Of a DNA stretch of 64,000 bases, positions 1 through 9,733 are shown one piece after another; position 1 is the stretch's first letter; each line of letters opens with the position of its first letter. The stretch spans positions 1 to 64,000 of the forward strand of contig NZ_JANHKS010000023.1 in NCBI RefSeq assembly GCF_028682175.1. The letters are read 5' to 3'. The stretch is from Pseudomonas putida (GTDB lineage: Bacteria; Pseudomonadota; Gammaproteobacteria; Pseudomonadales; Pseudomonadaceae). A program made the translations under genes and the position numbers. The notes under the pieces were generated by a model. That model saw nothing but the letters and a program-made list of their open reading frames with translations. It was not told the DNA's origin and made no database searches.

Positions 1-312
1 CGCCGTGGTTGCCGGGTTGGTAAATCCGGCATATCCCCGATTGTAGTTATAGACCCGCACCACGTCTGTCCGCACCTCGGTTTCGAACTGAGTGTCATTG
101 CTTGTGTAATTAGCCACAGGAAGGCAAGTGGCCGAGGCATTGGACGGCGTGACGCCTGGACAACTGAAATCCTGATACCCCGCGCCCTGCGAGTTGACGA
201 TTGTCCAGCCGCTATTGTTGACGACCACCGACAGGACAATCCGCACAGTGAACGAGTTTTCGTCCATGCGCAGGTTTCCCGAGGCGTCCCACACCCGCAT
301 GCCATAGGCCAT
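1..312 (-). CDS. phage tail-associated protein, 3' end outside window
   Basis: Partial gene of 104 codons. It opens with ATG at 312-310, three bases after the stop of the host-specificity gene, and runs off the left edge. The visible protein begins MAYGMRVWDASGNLRMDENS. I do not recognise a catalytic domain. Short genes starting MAYG directly behind tail protein J are common in Pseudomonas siphoprophages, and position implies a tail-tip or fibre accessory role. Function is inferred from position only. Confidence 0.6.
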   Translation of the reverse strand, partial: MAYGMRVWDASGNLRMDENSFTVRIVLSVVVNNSGWTIVNSQGAGYQDFSCPGVTPSNASATCLPVANYTSNDTQFETEVRTDVVRVYNYNRGYAGFTNPATTA

Positions 313-315
313 GAA

Positions 316-3300
316 TCACCCCAAATTACCCAGTTTCACGCGAAGCACGCCATTGCCGTCATAGACCGCGACATACAGGTTGTTCACGACGATTCGCCCC
401 TGCCCCGGCGCGCCGCCGTTGATTTCCAGCGTGCCGTCCTTGTTGAAGATCCAGCCGGTCTGGCCCGCCACGTAGTTCGTGGAGCTGATGAAGCTGCCGA
501 TCTTGGCGTTGGTGATGGTCCCGTCCTGGATGTACGCCTGGTTGAGGAACACCTGCCCGCCCTGCACCGCGAACGGAACCGAGACGGCACCGCCGGCAAT
601 GGTGTTGACGATGGCGAACCGATCGGCAGAGACCAGGAACTGGCTCTGTAGTCCGGCTGCGGTGTTCTCAATGCCAAGCCCGATGCCGGCGGCGATGTAC
701 TGCCCGGTCGCCGAGTTGTATTGCATCTTCACGGACCAGGATCCTGAGACCTTCCCGTTCACGTCGACCAGGGCCTGAGACTGGGTCTGGATATCGAGCG
801 TGTTCCCGTCGACCTTCACGCCGAGCTGCTGGATCGCGGTGGCGGCAGCCTGTTTGTTATCCGCCACAACCTGCCGCAGGTCGGTGACTTGAGCAGCGTT
901 ATCGCCCACCGTGGCAGTCAACTGGACAACTAGCTTCGCGTTTGCCTCGTTCGCGCTCGCCGCGGTCTTCGCCTCCTGCACGATGCTGGCCGTGCTGCTC
1001 CAGCCCTTCATCGCGTCAGCCAGCTCGCCCTCCCCGTTGTCATCCCGCGCAGACGAGCGCAGCGCCTCCAGGCTAGAAGCCTGAGCCGTTACCTTTCCGC
1101 CAATATCGGTGATGTCAGTGGTGTTGGTCGCCACCTGCTGGGCCAGGCCGTTGGCCGTCTCGACGCTCTGACCGACGTCCAGCCAGTAGGTGGTGTTCGG
1201 CGGCGGTGTGTTGATCGGCACAGTGCTTTTCACCTGGTAGATGCGATCATCCACAACAACCTGCTGGCCCTTGGCGTAGACCTGATCCGGCTTGTAGCCC
1301 GCCAGCCCATCCAGCGCGTCGATCTGCTCCTGCAGGTCGTCGATCTTGTCGATCTTGTCCTTCAGGCCCTGGCCGAGTTCCGTTTCGCCAATCTGGCCGG
1401 CGATCATGTCCAGGATCGGAGCCGCTTCCGAGCTGCTCTGCCCCATCACGCCCTGGCCGACCGGGTACCACGGACCGATGTTGCCGGTCCGGTCAACCAG
1501 CCGCGCCCAGAAGAAGAACGTCACGCCCGCCAGCAGGCCTTGCATGCTGTATTCGGACTGGGGGTAGGCCAGGTCGGTGAGCTTGGTCGCGGCTTCCCGC
1601 GCCGGCGTCGGGCCGTACCAAATCTCCGTGCGCTGGGTGTCTTCTGCACCTGGTGGGAAGGTCCATTTGAGGCGGATGCCGAAGATCAGCGGGGCCGCGG
1701 TCAGCGACGTCACCGCCGGCGGCAGGCCTTCCTTGCCGTTGAGCTGGGTCAGGATCGAGGTGCGCCAGATCGAAGAGATGTCGTAGGCGCTCACCGCACG
1801 CACCCGGGCCAAGTAAGCGCCCCGATAGATGCCGGTGATGTCTACGCTGGTCGCGCCGGTGCGCTGCACCTTGATCCAGTTGCCATTGTCCTTGCGCCAC
1901 TCCACGTCGTAGCCGACCGCGCCGGTGACGGCTGGCCAAGTAATCGTCATGGTGGTGACGGCCAAGCCCTGGGCGATAGCAGTGTTCGAGGTCAGCGTGA
2001 CGCTGGCCGGCGCTGGAGCGACCGTAATCGGGATCACGCTGATTGGGCGTTCTTCCAGGCGCGCGCCGGTATCGATGAAGGGAAACTTGCTCGGCTCGAA
2101 CTGAACCGCCGCGATCTCGTGGTCGCCTTCGGTGGTGCGCTTGGTGCTGAGCACACGATATAGCGGGATCGCCAAGTCGTCAGCATCGAGCGCCCACTGC
2201 AATTCTGCCGTCGGAGTCTCGCTGTAGGCCGTGGTCACAGTGATTGCGCGCCCAGCAACCGACTGCACGGTCCGGCCTTCGGCCTTGCCGCTGGGCAGGT
2301 TGATGATCAGCCGGTCGCCGGCCTTGGCCTGAGTGTCACGGTCCAGCGTCACGACGCGCCCGGCGCCCGCCGAAATCCGCCCTCCCACTTCCCGCCCGGC
2401 CAGCAGCGAGTCGGCCACCGGGATGATGTAGCCCGGCAGCGGAATAGCGCCCTCCATGCCAGTCTTGAACGTGACAGTCCGGTCCTGGTTGTTGCTCATC
2501 ACCACCCATTTGCCTCGGCGCTGGGCCTCAGAAGCGCGGGTGCAGCCGATGGCGCTGATCTCGACCGGCTTGTCGCCGAACCGACGCTGCAGTGCCAGAT
2601 CCGAAAACGCCGTCACATCGGTGTCGTAGTTGTTGGCCGGATTGTCGTAGCTGACGATCGCGCGGGTGTAGCGAGTCTTCGCCGAAGCACTGCCATACGC
2701 GAACTTGCCGTCGATCACGTTCGCCCGGGTGAAGACGTAGTCGAAGTCCTGCGCGCGCGGCATGTCGGCCTGGGCCACTAGTTGGCCCTGGGCCCAGTAG
2801 GTCATGCCCCGGTAGATGGCGGAAATGTCGCGCAACAGGGTCCAGGCATCGGCCTTGCCTTGCAGATTCATGTCGCAGAGAAAACGCGGCTCCTGGCCGC
2901 CCATGCCGTTGGGCACCAACTGGTCGCAGTACTGCGCGATGCGAAACAACTCCCATTTATCGACCATGAATGGCTTGATGCGCTTGCCCAGGCCGAACCG
3001 GTCCACCGTGCAGATGCCGTAGGTCACCCATGCCGGGTTGTTGGTCCACGCCAGCTTGAAGGTGCCATCCCAGACGCCGGTATAGGTGCGCGCCACTGGG
3101 TCATAGTTGCTCGGGACCTGCCATTTGCGGGCCTTGCACTTGATGGTGACCTCAGGGATGTTGCTGAACTGCTCGGCATCGAACTCGATGTAGAGCAGCG
3201 CAGTGTTCGGGTAGCGAATCTTCTGGTCGATGACCTCGGTGAGCCCGGCCACGATCATCGTGTCGGCGATCTTGTTGGTGTTCTGGTTTGGCGTCAGGCG

Positions 3301-3882
3301 GCGAATACGCAGCAGCCAGCCGGTGGTCGCCGCTGGCAGGTCGATACGGCGAGAGCGCTCATAGCGCGTGGTGGTCTTGCCGTCCACGGCCTCGCTCAGC
3401 ACCTGCTGATAAGCCCCGCCATCGGTGGCCAGGTCAACGGCGTACTCAATCCGGTAGCCGCCCACGTTGCCGTTGTCATCCTGCTGCTGCAAGGCTGGCC
3501 AAGCCAGGCGGATACGCGCGGCGGACAACTGGGTGTTGGTAATCGATCGAACCCAGGCCGTATCGCTGCGGAGCTCGACGTTGATGGTCGTCTCGTTTTC
3601 CACCGAGGGAATGCCAGGGATGTATTCCTGCTCGACTGAGCCAGACCGCCAATCCCATTTCACATTGGGAAAGTTTACGTTGCCGCTGGCATCGTTGATT
3701 GGCGTGTTGTCCAGGTAAATGTCGGACGCAGTTGGAACACCGTCGAACTCACCCTCGCCCACAGCAATCAGGAGCTTGGCCAGGTTGGTGGAGCGCAGGC
3801 TGTCGGTCGCCTCAACCGGTGTCTTCGGGTTGCTGCTGCCGCCCTTGGCGCCGTGGATGTCGATTCGTTCAGCTGCGCCCAT
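316..3882 (-). CDS. J: tail tip / host specificity protein J
   Basis: Lambda gpJ-type central tail fibre protein, 1188 aa, which forms the tail tip and binds the host receptor. I chose ATG 3882 because GGAG lies about 7 bases upstream; a longer reading frame would start inside a terminator hairpin. The N-terminal two thirds is the conserved J baseplate-like part (starts GAAERIDIHGAKGG). Two fibronectin-III-like segments follow (about residues 630-720 and 725-820), then a coiled region, a short carbohydrate-binding-like patch (YKPDQVYAKGQQVVVDD), and a C-terminal DUF1983-type region ending in IQDGTITNAKIG and a small beta tail. The C-terminal part is expected to set host range. It is the last complete gene of the late operon in view. 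Confidence 0.93.
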   Translation of the reverse strand: MGAAERIDIHGAKGGSSNPKTPVEATDSLRSTNLAKLLIAVGEGEFDGVPTASDIYLDNTPINDASGNVNFPNVKWDWRSGSVEQEYIPGIPSVENETTINVELRSDTAWVRSITNTQLSAARIRLAWPALQQQDDNGNVGGYRIEYAVDLATDGGAYQQVLSEAVDGKTTTRYERSRRIDLPAATTGWLLRIRRLTPNQNTNKIADTMIVAGLTEVIDQKIRYPNTALLYIEFDAEQFSNIPEVTIKCKARKWQVPSNYDPVARTYTGVWDGTFKLAWTNNPAWVTYGICTVDRFGLGKRIKPFMVDKWELFRIAQYCDQLVPNGMGGQEPRFLCDMNLQGKADAWTLLRDISAIYRGMTYWAQGQLVAQADMPRAQDFDYVFTRANVIDGKFAYGSASAKTRYTRAIVSYDNPANNYDTDVTAFSDLALQRRFGDKPVEISAIGCTRASEAQRRGKWVVMSNNQDRTVTFKTGMEGAIPLPGYIIPVADSLLAGREVGGRISAGAGRVVTLDRDTQAKAGDRLIINLPSGKAEGRTVQSVAGRAITVTTAYSETPTAELQWALDADDLAIPLYRVLSTKRTTEGDHEIAAVQFEPSKFPFIDTGARLEERPISVIPITVAPAPASVTLTSNTAIAQGLAVTTMTITWPAVTGAVGYDVEWRKDNGNWIKVQRTGATSVDITGIYRGAYLARVRAVSAYDISSIWRTSILTQLNGKEGLPPAVTSLTAAPLIFGIRLKWTFPPGAEDTQRTEIWYGPTPAREAATKLTDLAYPQSEYSMQGLLAGVTFFFWARLVDRTGNIGPWYPVGQGVMGQSSSEAAPILDMIAGQIGETELGQGLKDKIDKIDDLQEQIDALDGLAGYKPDQVYAKGQQVVVDDRIYQVKSTVPINTPPPNTTYWLDVGQSVETANGLAQQVATNTTDITDIGGKVTAQASSLEALRSSARDDNGEGELADAMKGWSSTASIVQEAKTAASANEANAKLVVQLTATVGDNAAQVTDLRQVVADNKQAAATAIQQLGVKVDGNTLDIQTQSQALVDVNGKVSGSWSVKMQYNSATGQYIAAGIGLGIENTAAGLQSQFLVSADRFAIVNTIAGGAVSVPFAVQGGQVFLNQAYIQDGTITNAKIGSFISSTNYVAGQTGWIFNKDGTLEINGGAPGQGRIVVNNLYVAVYDGNGVLRVKLGNLG

Positions 3883-3897
3883 GCTTTTCTCCAGGCA

Positions 3898-3920
3898 TAA
3901 AAAAACCGCCACTCGGCGGT
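3898..3920 (-). terminator. intrinsic terminator-like hairpin between I and J
   Basis: On the minus strand, ACCGCC and GGCGGT form a 6-bp stem with a 4-base loop followed by seven T. It lies between tail genes I and J, about 16 bases upstream of the J start, so J expression should need antitermination or read-through. Confidence 0.75.
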
Positions 3921-3938
3921 CTGTTCTTCAGGTTCGGA

Positions 3939-4556
3939 TCAGGTCTTGTCTTCGGCGAGAATCGAGGCGGAGATAATCGCGCCGCCCCACCGGCGCTCGC
4001 CGATGCAGATCGGCACGGGGTTGCCGCTGGCCGTGGTGTTCCGAGCTGAGCCAAAGGCGTACGAAGGAAGGTTTTCAGGGGATGCGCTTTGGCTGAGGCC
4101 TTTGGCTTGCGGGCTGAGCAGCTGGATTACCCCGCCGGCGGTCACCGCGATACCACCGCTCAGCAAAGCTGAGGATGCCGCGAGGGCGCCAGGTGTACTG
4201 CCCGGCACAAAGAAGGACGCCACAATCATCACGATTCCGACGACGGTCTGTAACACGCCAGCTCGTTTGCTCCCAGAAACTACCGGCACAATCCTCAGAT
4301 GCCGTGTTCCGCCCAGGTCAAACTCCCTCTCTCCTACGTTCCGGTGGTTTCGGAAAATTGCAAACCGCATTCCCAGTCTGTGCAGACGATCCACCTCGTG
4401 CTTGAATCCAGGAAGTGACACCTCAAGCGCTTTGAATACCTCCCACGACTTTCCGGTGTCCAGCAGCCTCGAATGGATCTTCCCCAGCTTCCTTCCCAAA
4501 GCGCCCCATAACTCAATAGTGGTCAGGGGGTCGTAATGAACTGCTGTGGCTTGCAT
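3939..4556 (-). CDS. I: tail assembly protein I
   Basis: Lambda gpI-like tail assembly protein, 205 aa. It sits in the usual K-I-J order, here separated from K by a lipoprotein gene. The middle holds a hydrophobic Gly/Ala-rich stretch (about residues 105-150: VVGIVMIVASFFVPGSTPG, then SALLSGGIAVTAGGVIQLL), as in the family. The C-terminus has the conserved NPVPICIGERRWGGAIISA motif. TGGAG precedes the ATG. It assists assembly of the tail-tip initiator and is not thought to remain in the virion. GC looks lower than in flanking tail genes. Confidence 0.88.
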   Translation of the reverse strand: MQATAVHYDPLTTIELWGALGRKLGKIHSRLLDTGKSWEVFKALEVSLPGFKHEVDRLHRLGMRFAIFRNHRNVGEREFDLGGTRHLRIVPVVSGSKRAGVLQTVVGIVMIVASFFVPGSTPGALAASSALLSGGIAVTAGGVIQLLSPQAKGLSQSASPENLPSYAFGSARNTTASGNPVPICIGERRWGGAIISASILAEDKT

Positions 4557-4572
4557 GAAAAACTCCAGGCGT

Positions 4573-4594
4573 AAAAAAACCGCCAGAAGGCGGT
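4573..4594 (-). terminator. intrinsic terminator-like hairpin before I
   Basis: Minus-strand stem ACCGCC/GGCGGT with TTCT loop and a T run, between the lipoprotein gene and I. Nearly the same hairpin as the one before J. Confidence 0.75.
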
Positions 4595-4614
4595 CTTAGT
4601 GGTTATTACATCGA

Positions 4615-4962
4615 TTAGATGCAGGACTTGACGGCCTCAGACACCCCGCCCCGTCCAAGTTGTTGCCAAGCAATTCTTTGGAAGTGCTTCACCGAGGAAC
4701 CTGATTGTGTTCTGGTGATATCCAGAAGCTCGTCGGTCTGCCCTACGCCGGGATTAGCCATAATCAGGCGGTAGCCGGTTTCTGTTTCGCTCATCGTTGC
4801 CCCGGCGTTGAGGTCCTGCCACTTAGGCAGCACGCAAAGAGCAAATTGCTTCGGGGATTTGGTTGTGGCGGACGCAAAAACTGGACTGCTATTTCTCAGG
4901 TCAGATGGGGTCGTGCAACCCGCCAGCAGAGCAACTGCAAGCGCTCCAATCAAAATTCGCAT
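4615..4962 (-). CDS. small prophage lipoprotein
   Basis: Predicted 115-aa lipoprotein. The N-terminus MRILIGALAVALLAGC is a short type II signal with lipobox LLAGC, so Cys16 would be lipidated. The mature part (TTPSDLRNSSPVF onward) has no domain I can name. A GAGG Shine-Dalgarno lies 8 bases before the ATG. It is inserted between K and I, a place with no lipoprotein in lambda, and could act at the envelope of the lysogen or infected cell, for example in superinfection exclusion. That role is inference only. Confidence 0.75.
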   Translation of the reverse strand: MRILIGALAVALLAGCTTPSDLRNSSPVFASATTKSPKQFALCVLPKWQDLNAGATMSETETGYRLIMANPGVGQTDELLDITRTQSGSSVKHFQRIAWQQLGRGGVSEAVKSCI

Positions 4963-4994
4963 GATGATCCCTCACATTGAAAAGCCTGAGGGTA

Positions 4995-5750
4995 TCACCG
5001 CGCATCACGATGGCGAAGTATCAGCCGTGCCCTGTCGTGCCAAGAGCCGCCGTAGACGATGATCTCTGACGGCTTGCCGTAAAGGTGGTGCAGAAGGAAC
5101 GGACCTGCGCCGTGCACTGCCGTTGACTCGCCGGGCAGAGCAGGATCGGCGCCGAGGTAGATTCCCGCATGGTTAGGGTGTTTGGTGCGCCCCACGTCCA
5201 TCACGATCATGTCGCCCCGCTGCGGACTGCCGACTCGCTCGAACCCAGCGGCCTCGTAGGCTTGCTCGTACAGGCTCGGACCGTCGGCCTGCTCCCACCA
5301 TCCGTTCTCGCGCTTGAAGGCTTCGAACTCCAGTCCCCATTCGCGCCGGTACCAGTCGGCACAGACCTGCCAGCAGTCCCAAGCGCCGTGCACGAACGGC
5401 CGCCCGAGCAGCGGCGTGTTGCCGGTTGGCACGATGGTGCGCAGATCTCCCTCCGGCCAGCTCAAGATGTGCCAGGGCAGTTCGGTCGCTTCGCACATGG
5501 CCAAGTCGCGCGGCGATGGCCTGCTGGTCGCGTCTGGGTGCGAATGGACGATGCCGATCACCTCGCCCAGGTCTTCCGCCGCCGCGTAATCCTCCGGCGC
5601 GATGCGAAACTCCTCTCTGGGGTCGGTCGCGGTATTCGCGCACGCAATGTACTGCTGTTTGCGCCCGATGGTGATCAGCACCCCGCAGCATTCGCGAGGG
5701 TACTCAGCGGCCGCATGCGCCTGCACAGCCTTGAGGATGTATTTCAGCAT
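4995..5750 (-). CDS. K: tail assembly protein K (JAB + NlpC/P60)
   Basis: Two-domain tail protein of 251 aa. The N-terminal JAB/MPN metalloprotease-like domain has the motif IVHSHPDATSRPSPRD (about residues 64-80), giving the His-x-His...Asp zinc ligands. The C-terminal NlpC/P60 peptidase has its Cys in HGAWDCWQVCADWY and His residues in HPNHAGIYLG and STAVHGAG. The family is needed for tail-tip maturation and probably local peptidoglycan cleavage at DNA entry. The start MLKYILKAVQ at 5750 follows AGGAG and directly succeeds the L gene. An upstream extension of the frame overlaps L and is rejected. Confidence 0.92.
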   Translation of the reverse strand: MLKYILKAVQAHAAAEYPRECCGVLITIGRKQQYIACANTATDPREEFRIAPEDYAAAEDLGEVIGIVHSHPDATSRPSPRDLAMCEATELPWHILSWPEGDLRTIVPTGNTPLLGRPFVHGAWDCWQVCADWYRREWGLEFEAFKRENGWWEQADGPSLYEQAYEAAGFERVGSPQRGDMIVMDVGRTKHPNHAGIYLGADPALPGESTAVHGAGPFLLHHLYGKPSEIIVYGGSWHDRARLILRHRDAR

Positions 5751-5752
5751 GG

Positions 5753-6502
5753 TCAGCTCCTGGCAATCAGGGAAACGGCGGGGAAGCCCCCAAACGGCAG
5801 CGCATTGCCTTCTCCGAAACGGGGAACGCAACCGCGACCCAGCGTTGCGTCGCACTCGTCTTTTTCTGGGTCGTCAGTCAGGTTCCCATCCTTGTCACGG
5901 TATGGGCCCACATACCCGCAGTTAGGCCCCCGATACCCCCCGGTCAAGCACCAGTGGCAAAGCGTGGTCATCTCGCGGCCAATCGACTCGCCACCGACAT
6001 CGCCAGGGCTGGCCAGCTCCCACGAAATGGTTTCGCCGTCCTCGTTGCTTTTCTGGTCCAGGTACCAGACCTCAATCGATTCCTGAGTCGGGTCAGCGTC
6101 CGGGTTACCTGCAGGAAAGTTCGCGCCGTCGAGATAGGTGCCCAGCGTCTGCCGCATCGTCAGCTTGAACTCGAGCAGATCCTCGAAAGCCAGGCACAAG
6201 GCTGTGATCCTCCCGTTGACGTTGCCAACAGAGAGATTCGGGCGCACTGCCGTGCCATCGCCGTTGGCCTCGATGCCATCGATCTGCATTGGCCAGGCGC
6301 TGTACTCCTCGCCCTGCCACCAAATCGACTTGGCCGGGAGTTTGTCGGCATCAGCGCCAGCAGCGATCAACTCCGCCGCGGTGTACGGAATAGCGTGGCC
6401 ATGAAATCGCAGCACATCTGCGCCGTAGTCGCTGCCGTCCAATTCGAACAGCAGCACTTCACTCCCAGGCTCAAGCACCTGGATGTCTTTAATCAGCGGC
6501 AT
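5753..6502 (-). CDS. L: minor tail protein L
   Basis: Lambda gpL-like minor tail protein, 249 aa, part of the tail-tip complex between the tube and J. The C-terminal third carries a cysteine set (LCHWC, GPNCGY, DECDATLGRGC) corresponding to the iron-sulfur-binding cysteines known in lambda gpL. The gene is packed between M and K with a few bases on each side, typical of the lambda tail-tip order. Confidence 0.9.
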   Translation of the reverse strand: MPLIKDIQVLEPGSEVLLFELDGSDYGADVLRFHGHAIPYTAAELIAAGADADKLPAKSIWWQGEEYSAWPMQIDGIEANGDGTAVRPNLSVGNVNGRITALCLAFEDLLEFKLTMRQTLGTYLDGANFPAGNPDADPTQESIEVWYLDQKSNEDGETISWELASPGDVGGESIGREMTTLCHWCLTGGYRGPNCGYVGPYRDKDGNLTDDPEKDECDATLGRGCVPRFGEGNALPFGGFPAVSLIARS

Positions 6503-6510
6503 GTGGGACC

Positions 6511-6849
6511 TTATGGAAGGAATGACTGGGTGAAGGTGCTGGTCAGCGTGTAGAAACCAGCGCCGTTGGGCGAGACAGACGGCGCGGAAGCGCGGTAGAA
6601 GCCCATCTCGCCCAGCGGCGGGGTCCAGAAGAACGACTTGAACCCCGCGTGACGATCGAGGAATGCCCTGATCTCCCGCGCCGTTTCTTCGTCCCCAACG
6701 AATGACACTGACCAGACCTCAACCTTGTTGTTTGGTCCGTCGCCTACGACCTGCTCATAGCCGTTGCCGAATTTGCTCGAGCGTGTCCGATACTCCGGGG
6801 TGCTGGACGCGCCCAGCCTCGGGCACCAGGTGAACGTCTCAACGGCCAT
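6511..6849 (-). CDS. M: minor tail protein M
   Basis: Lambda gpM-like minor tail protein, 112 aa ([20 protein letters not shown]). The family helps attach the tail-tip complex to the tape measure/tube. Its start overlaps the end of the tape-measure gene by 11 bases, suggesting translational coupling. The [15 protein letters not shown] motif is typical of the family. Confidence 0.88.
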   Translation of the reverse strand: MAVETFTWCPRLGASSTPEYRTRSSKFGNGYEQVVGDGPNNKVEVWSVSFVGDEETAREIRAFLDRHAGFKSFFWTPPLGEMGFYRASAPSVSPNGAGFYTLTSTFTQSFLP

Positions 6850-9730
6850 TTACCGCCCTCCAAATAGCGCCGCCCGGGCGAAGCTCGTCCGCGATCGCCT
6901 GTTGAGCGCCGCGTTTCGCGGTGTCGGCGTATGCCTGACCTACCGCCTTCAGGTTCTGGTCAGATGTATCGCTTCCGCCACCATCGACCGTGAAGCTCTG
7001 CTGAATGACGATCCCGCCGCCAGCAGCTGCCGGTGACGAAGAAGACCTGCCGCCGGCGGACAGTCCCACGTAGCCGCCATCGGCATATCCTGGTTTTCCG
7101 GATTTGTTCAGGCGCTCCAGGTATTGACGCATACCAGGTTGCTGAACCACTTCCTTACGGATGACGACCTCGCCACCGTGCACCACGCCCATCGGCTCGT
7201 ACTTGCCACCGTCGCCGGTGTAGCCGCCGTCCCAGTGCTGCGCGGACAGCCAGCTCTGATAAGCTGCGCCGGAATAGTCCGATGCCGCCGCGCCCGTCCC
7301 CGCTGATGAACCACCGAAGTACGCACCAACTGCCGTCTTCGCAAACCCGAACAGCGCGCTGAGCGCCGACGAAGAAGCCTGGCGGATTTCGATGCGCGCC
7401 AGGTCAGCCAGAATCGACTTGGCCAGGTCGCCGAAAGACAATTTGCCGGTTGTCACGAAGGTGGTCAGCGCGTCTTCCATGCCGCTGAACGCATTCGAGA
7501 AAAGGTTTTTGGTCTGCCCGGCCACGTCCTTCGCGCTGCGCAGATAATCGTCGTAGGCAGCCGATGCGCCGTTGGTCCAATCTGCCTGGGCGGCATCAAC
7601 GTCCACGTAGTACTGACGCTGCATCGCCAGGCGCTGGTCCAGTGCACTTTTCAGCGAGGCGGTTTCCTTGCCGTAGAGCTCCGTGGTGAACTGGTCCTTG
7701 TTGCTCTTGTTGTAGTCCGACGTCAGCTTGTCGAGCTGCGACTGATAGGACTGCTGGATAGCGCGTTGCTCTTGCAGGCGCTGCCGCTGGACATCACCCA
7801 GGCCAACCCCCGCCAGGTTGTTGTCGAGGCCCTGCTGGGCGCTGGCGAGCTGGCTTTTCAGGTTTTCGTCAAAGGCGGCGAGCTTGCGCTGCGTGTCGAG
7901 CGCCTTTTCCCGCAGCGTGTTCTCTGTTTCGAGCGCTGCGTTGCGCTTGAGCTGCGCGGTGATCAGGTCCTGGCTGGCCAGCAGCGATTTCTGGTCGGCG
8001 GTGAGCGTCTTCTTGCCTTTGATATCAGCGAGCTGCTGCTCCCACTCGACCAACTTTTTCGCGTTCGCGCCAAGGGTTTGGCTGGCGGCATTCTGGTCGC
8101 CGATCAGTGCACCCTGCTGCTGGAGGGCCGCGTACTGCTGTCGCGCGGCGTCGAGCGCCTTGGTGCCCGCATCCTCGCGGTATTGCGGCGTCTTCTTGAC
8201 CGCCGGGTCCTTGTATTTCTCGTTGATCGCGGCGATGTCCTTGGCCTGCTGATCTGCGGAGATCAGCAGCGAGCTGTCACCGGTCTTCTTCGCCCTGGCA
8301 ATGTTCCGCTCGACCAACAACCGGTAATCGGCGATTTCCCGTGCACGCTTGTCAGCGTTGCTTTCCGTTTCCTTGCGGAGCTTGTCCAGCTTGAGCTGAT
8401 CGTCCAAGGCCTGCTGCTGTTGCTGCTGGGCGAATCCCTTCGCAGCCGCACGACGATCCTGCTCTGCCTTCAGAACGAGTTTGTCAGTTTTTTCACGCTC
8501 AAGCGCCGCAGCGCCGCCGCCCAATTCACCCAGATTCGGGTTGTCATCGAACACGATCGGGGTTGATGAGCGCTGAGCAATCTCCTTCAGCCTGTTGTCC
8601 AGCGCGTCGATCTGCTGATCGAGGGTTTGCTCACGACCGACGTTGAGCGCCGCATCCCATGCCTGCTTCGCGGCATTTTTGACCCCGGCCCATGCCGTTT
8701 CAAGGGTGCCAAGGTTGGCCTTGATCGCCGTGGAGGTGCGGTTCAACCCGTCCTCATAAGCGGCTGTTGCCAGCGCGGCCGCATCCTGCGTCTTACCCTG
8801 CTCCTGCAACGACCTGATGTTCTCGTATGTCGTGGCGGTCAGGAAATTCATCGACTCGTTGAGCTTCAGGATTTCCGCGACCGGGTCCTTTGCGATCCGC
8901 TCGAAGTTTTTGACCGTTTCCTCGGCAGCGACTCCGGTGGCCGACTCGAACTTGATCGCAGCTTCTGCAATGGCCTCGAAGGCAGTGACCGGAATGCGCG
9001 TGGAGGTCGCGAGTTGCGCCAGCACTGCCGCGGCCTTGCCCACGGTGCCGCCCGATTGGGCAACCTGGCGCGCAAGATCAGTCAGCGCGGCTGAGCTCGT
9101 GCCAGCGGTGTTTCCGGTCATCGCCAAGGCCGTGTTGTAGGCCGTGGTCTCATCGCTGCCCTGTTTGTAGGCCAGCGCCAGCACCGCAGCAGCGGCTGCC
9201 GCTACGGTGAAAGGGTTGACCAGGCCCAGGATATAGCCGCCAAGGGCTTTCGCCGCGGGACCGATGCCGCCGAACATGTCCTTGAGCTGGCCGCCCTGCT
9301 GGAGGAATACCGTCAGCGGTGCCTGGCCGCCCTGCAGCGATACCGCGATGTCGGTGAATTGAGCTGGAACACCGCGCAGGGCAGCGTTGTAGGCCTTGGC
9401 GGACATCCCGCCCTTTGTCATGGCAGCATCGGTTTTGCCAATGGCATCCCGCTGCTCGTTGAGCTTCTTCAGGTAATCGTCGAAGTCGCTCTTGTCCAAC
9501 CGCCCGGCGTCGTGGTGCTTGCGCAGCTGCTCTTCCATCTTGTCGAGGCGCCCATAGGCCCCAACCACCGGATCGATCTGCCCGACCAGCTTTCCCAACT
9601 GATCGGCCTGGTACTTGGCTTCGCGGGTCGTGGACTTGAGCTTGCGCTCCGCTTTGTCCATGCCCCGCTCAAAACCACCAGTGTTCGCGACCAGATCGAC
9701 AGTCAGCGTGCCGAGATTGTCACCAGCCAT
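6839..9730 (-). CDS. H: tail tape measure protein
   Basis: 963-aa tape measure protein, the rod that fixes tail length. The N-terminus ([20 protein letters not shown]) and the hydrophobic block around residues 165-200 ([20 protein letters not shown]) match the lambda-type prophage tail length family. Long alpha-helical, Gln/Ala/Lys-rich coiled coil occupies residues 350-700. The C-terminus holds the lambda tape-measure domain ([19 protein letters not shown]) and a glycine-rich end. AAGGGG lies before the ATG. It follows the G/GT chaperone genes, the order conserved in long-tailed phages. Confidence 0.94.
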   Translation of the reverse strand: MAGDNLGTLTVDLVANTGGFERGMDKAERKLKSTTREAKYQADQLGKLVGQIDPVVGAYGRLDKMEEQLRKHHDAGRLDKSDFDDYLKKLNEQRDAIGKTDAAMTKGGMSAKAYNAALRGVPAQFTDIAVSLQGGQAPLTVFLQQGGQLKDMFGGIGPAAKALGGYILGLVNPFTVAAAAAAVLALAYKQGSDETTAYNTALAMTGNTAGTSSAALTDLARQVAQSGGTVGKAAAVLAQLATSTRIPVTAFEAIAEAAIKFESATGVAAEETVKNFERIAKDPVAEILKLNESMNFLTATTYENIRSLQEQGKTQDAAALATAAYEDGLNRTSTAIKANLGTLETAWAGVKNAAKQAWDAALNVGREQTLDQQIDALDNRLKEIAQRSSTPIVFDDNPNLGELGGGAAALEREKTDKLVLKAEQDRRAAAKGFAQQQQQQALDDQLKLDKLRKETESNADKRAREIADYRLLVERNIARAKKTGDSSLLISADQQAKDIAAINEKYKDPAVKKTPQYREDAGTKALDAARQQYAALQQQGALIGDQNAASQTLGANAKKLVEWEQQLADIKGKKTLTADQKSLLASQDLITAQLKRNAALETENTLREKALDTQRKLAAFDENLKSQLASAQQGLDNNLAGVGLGDVQRQRLQEQRAIQQSYQSQLDKLTSDYNKSNKDQFTTELYGKETASLKSALDQRLAMQRQYYVDVDAAQADWTNGASAAYDDYLRSAKDVAGQTKNLFSNAFSGMEDALTTFVTTGKLSFGDLAKSILADLARIEIRQASSSALSALFGFAKTAVGAYFGGSSAGTGAAASDYSGAAYQSWLSAQHWDGGYTGDGGKYEPMGVVHGGEVVIRKEVVQQPGMRQYLERLNKSGKPGYADGGYVGLSAGGRSSSSPAAAGGGIVIQQSFTVDGGGSDTSDQNLKAVGQAYADTAKRGAQQAIADELRPGGAIWRAVNGR

Positions 9731-9733
9731 ACT

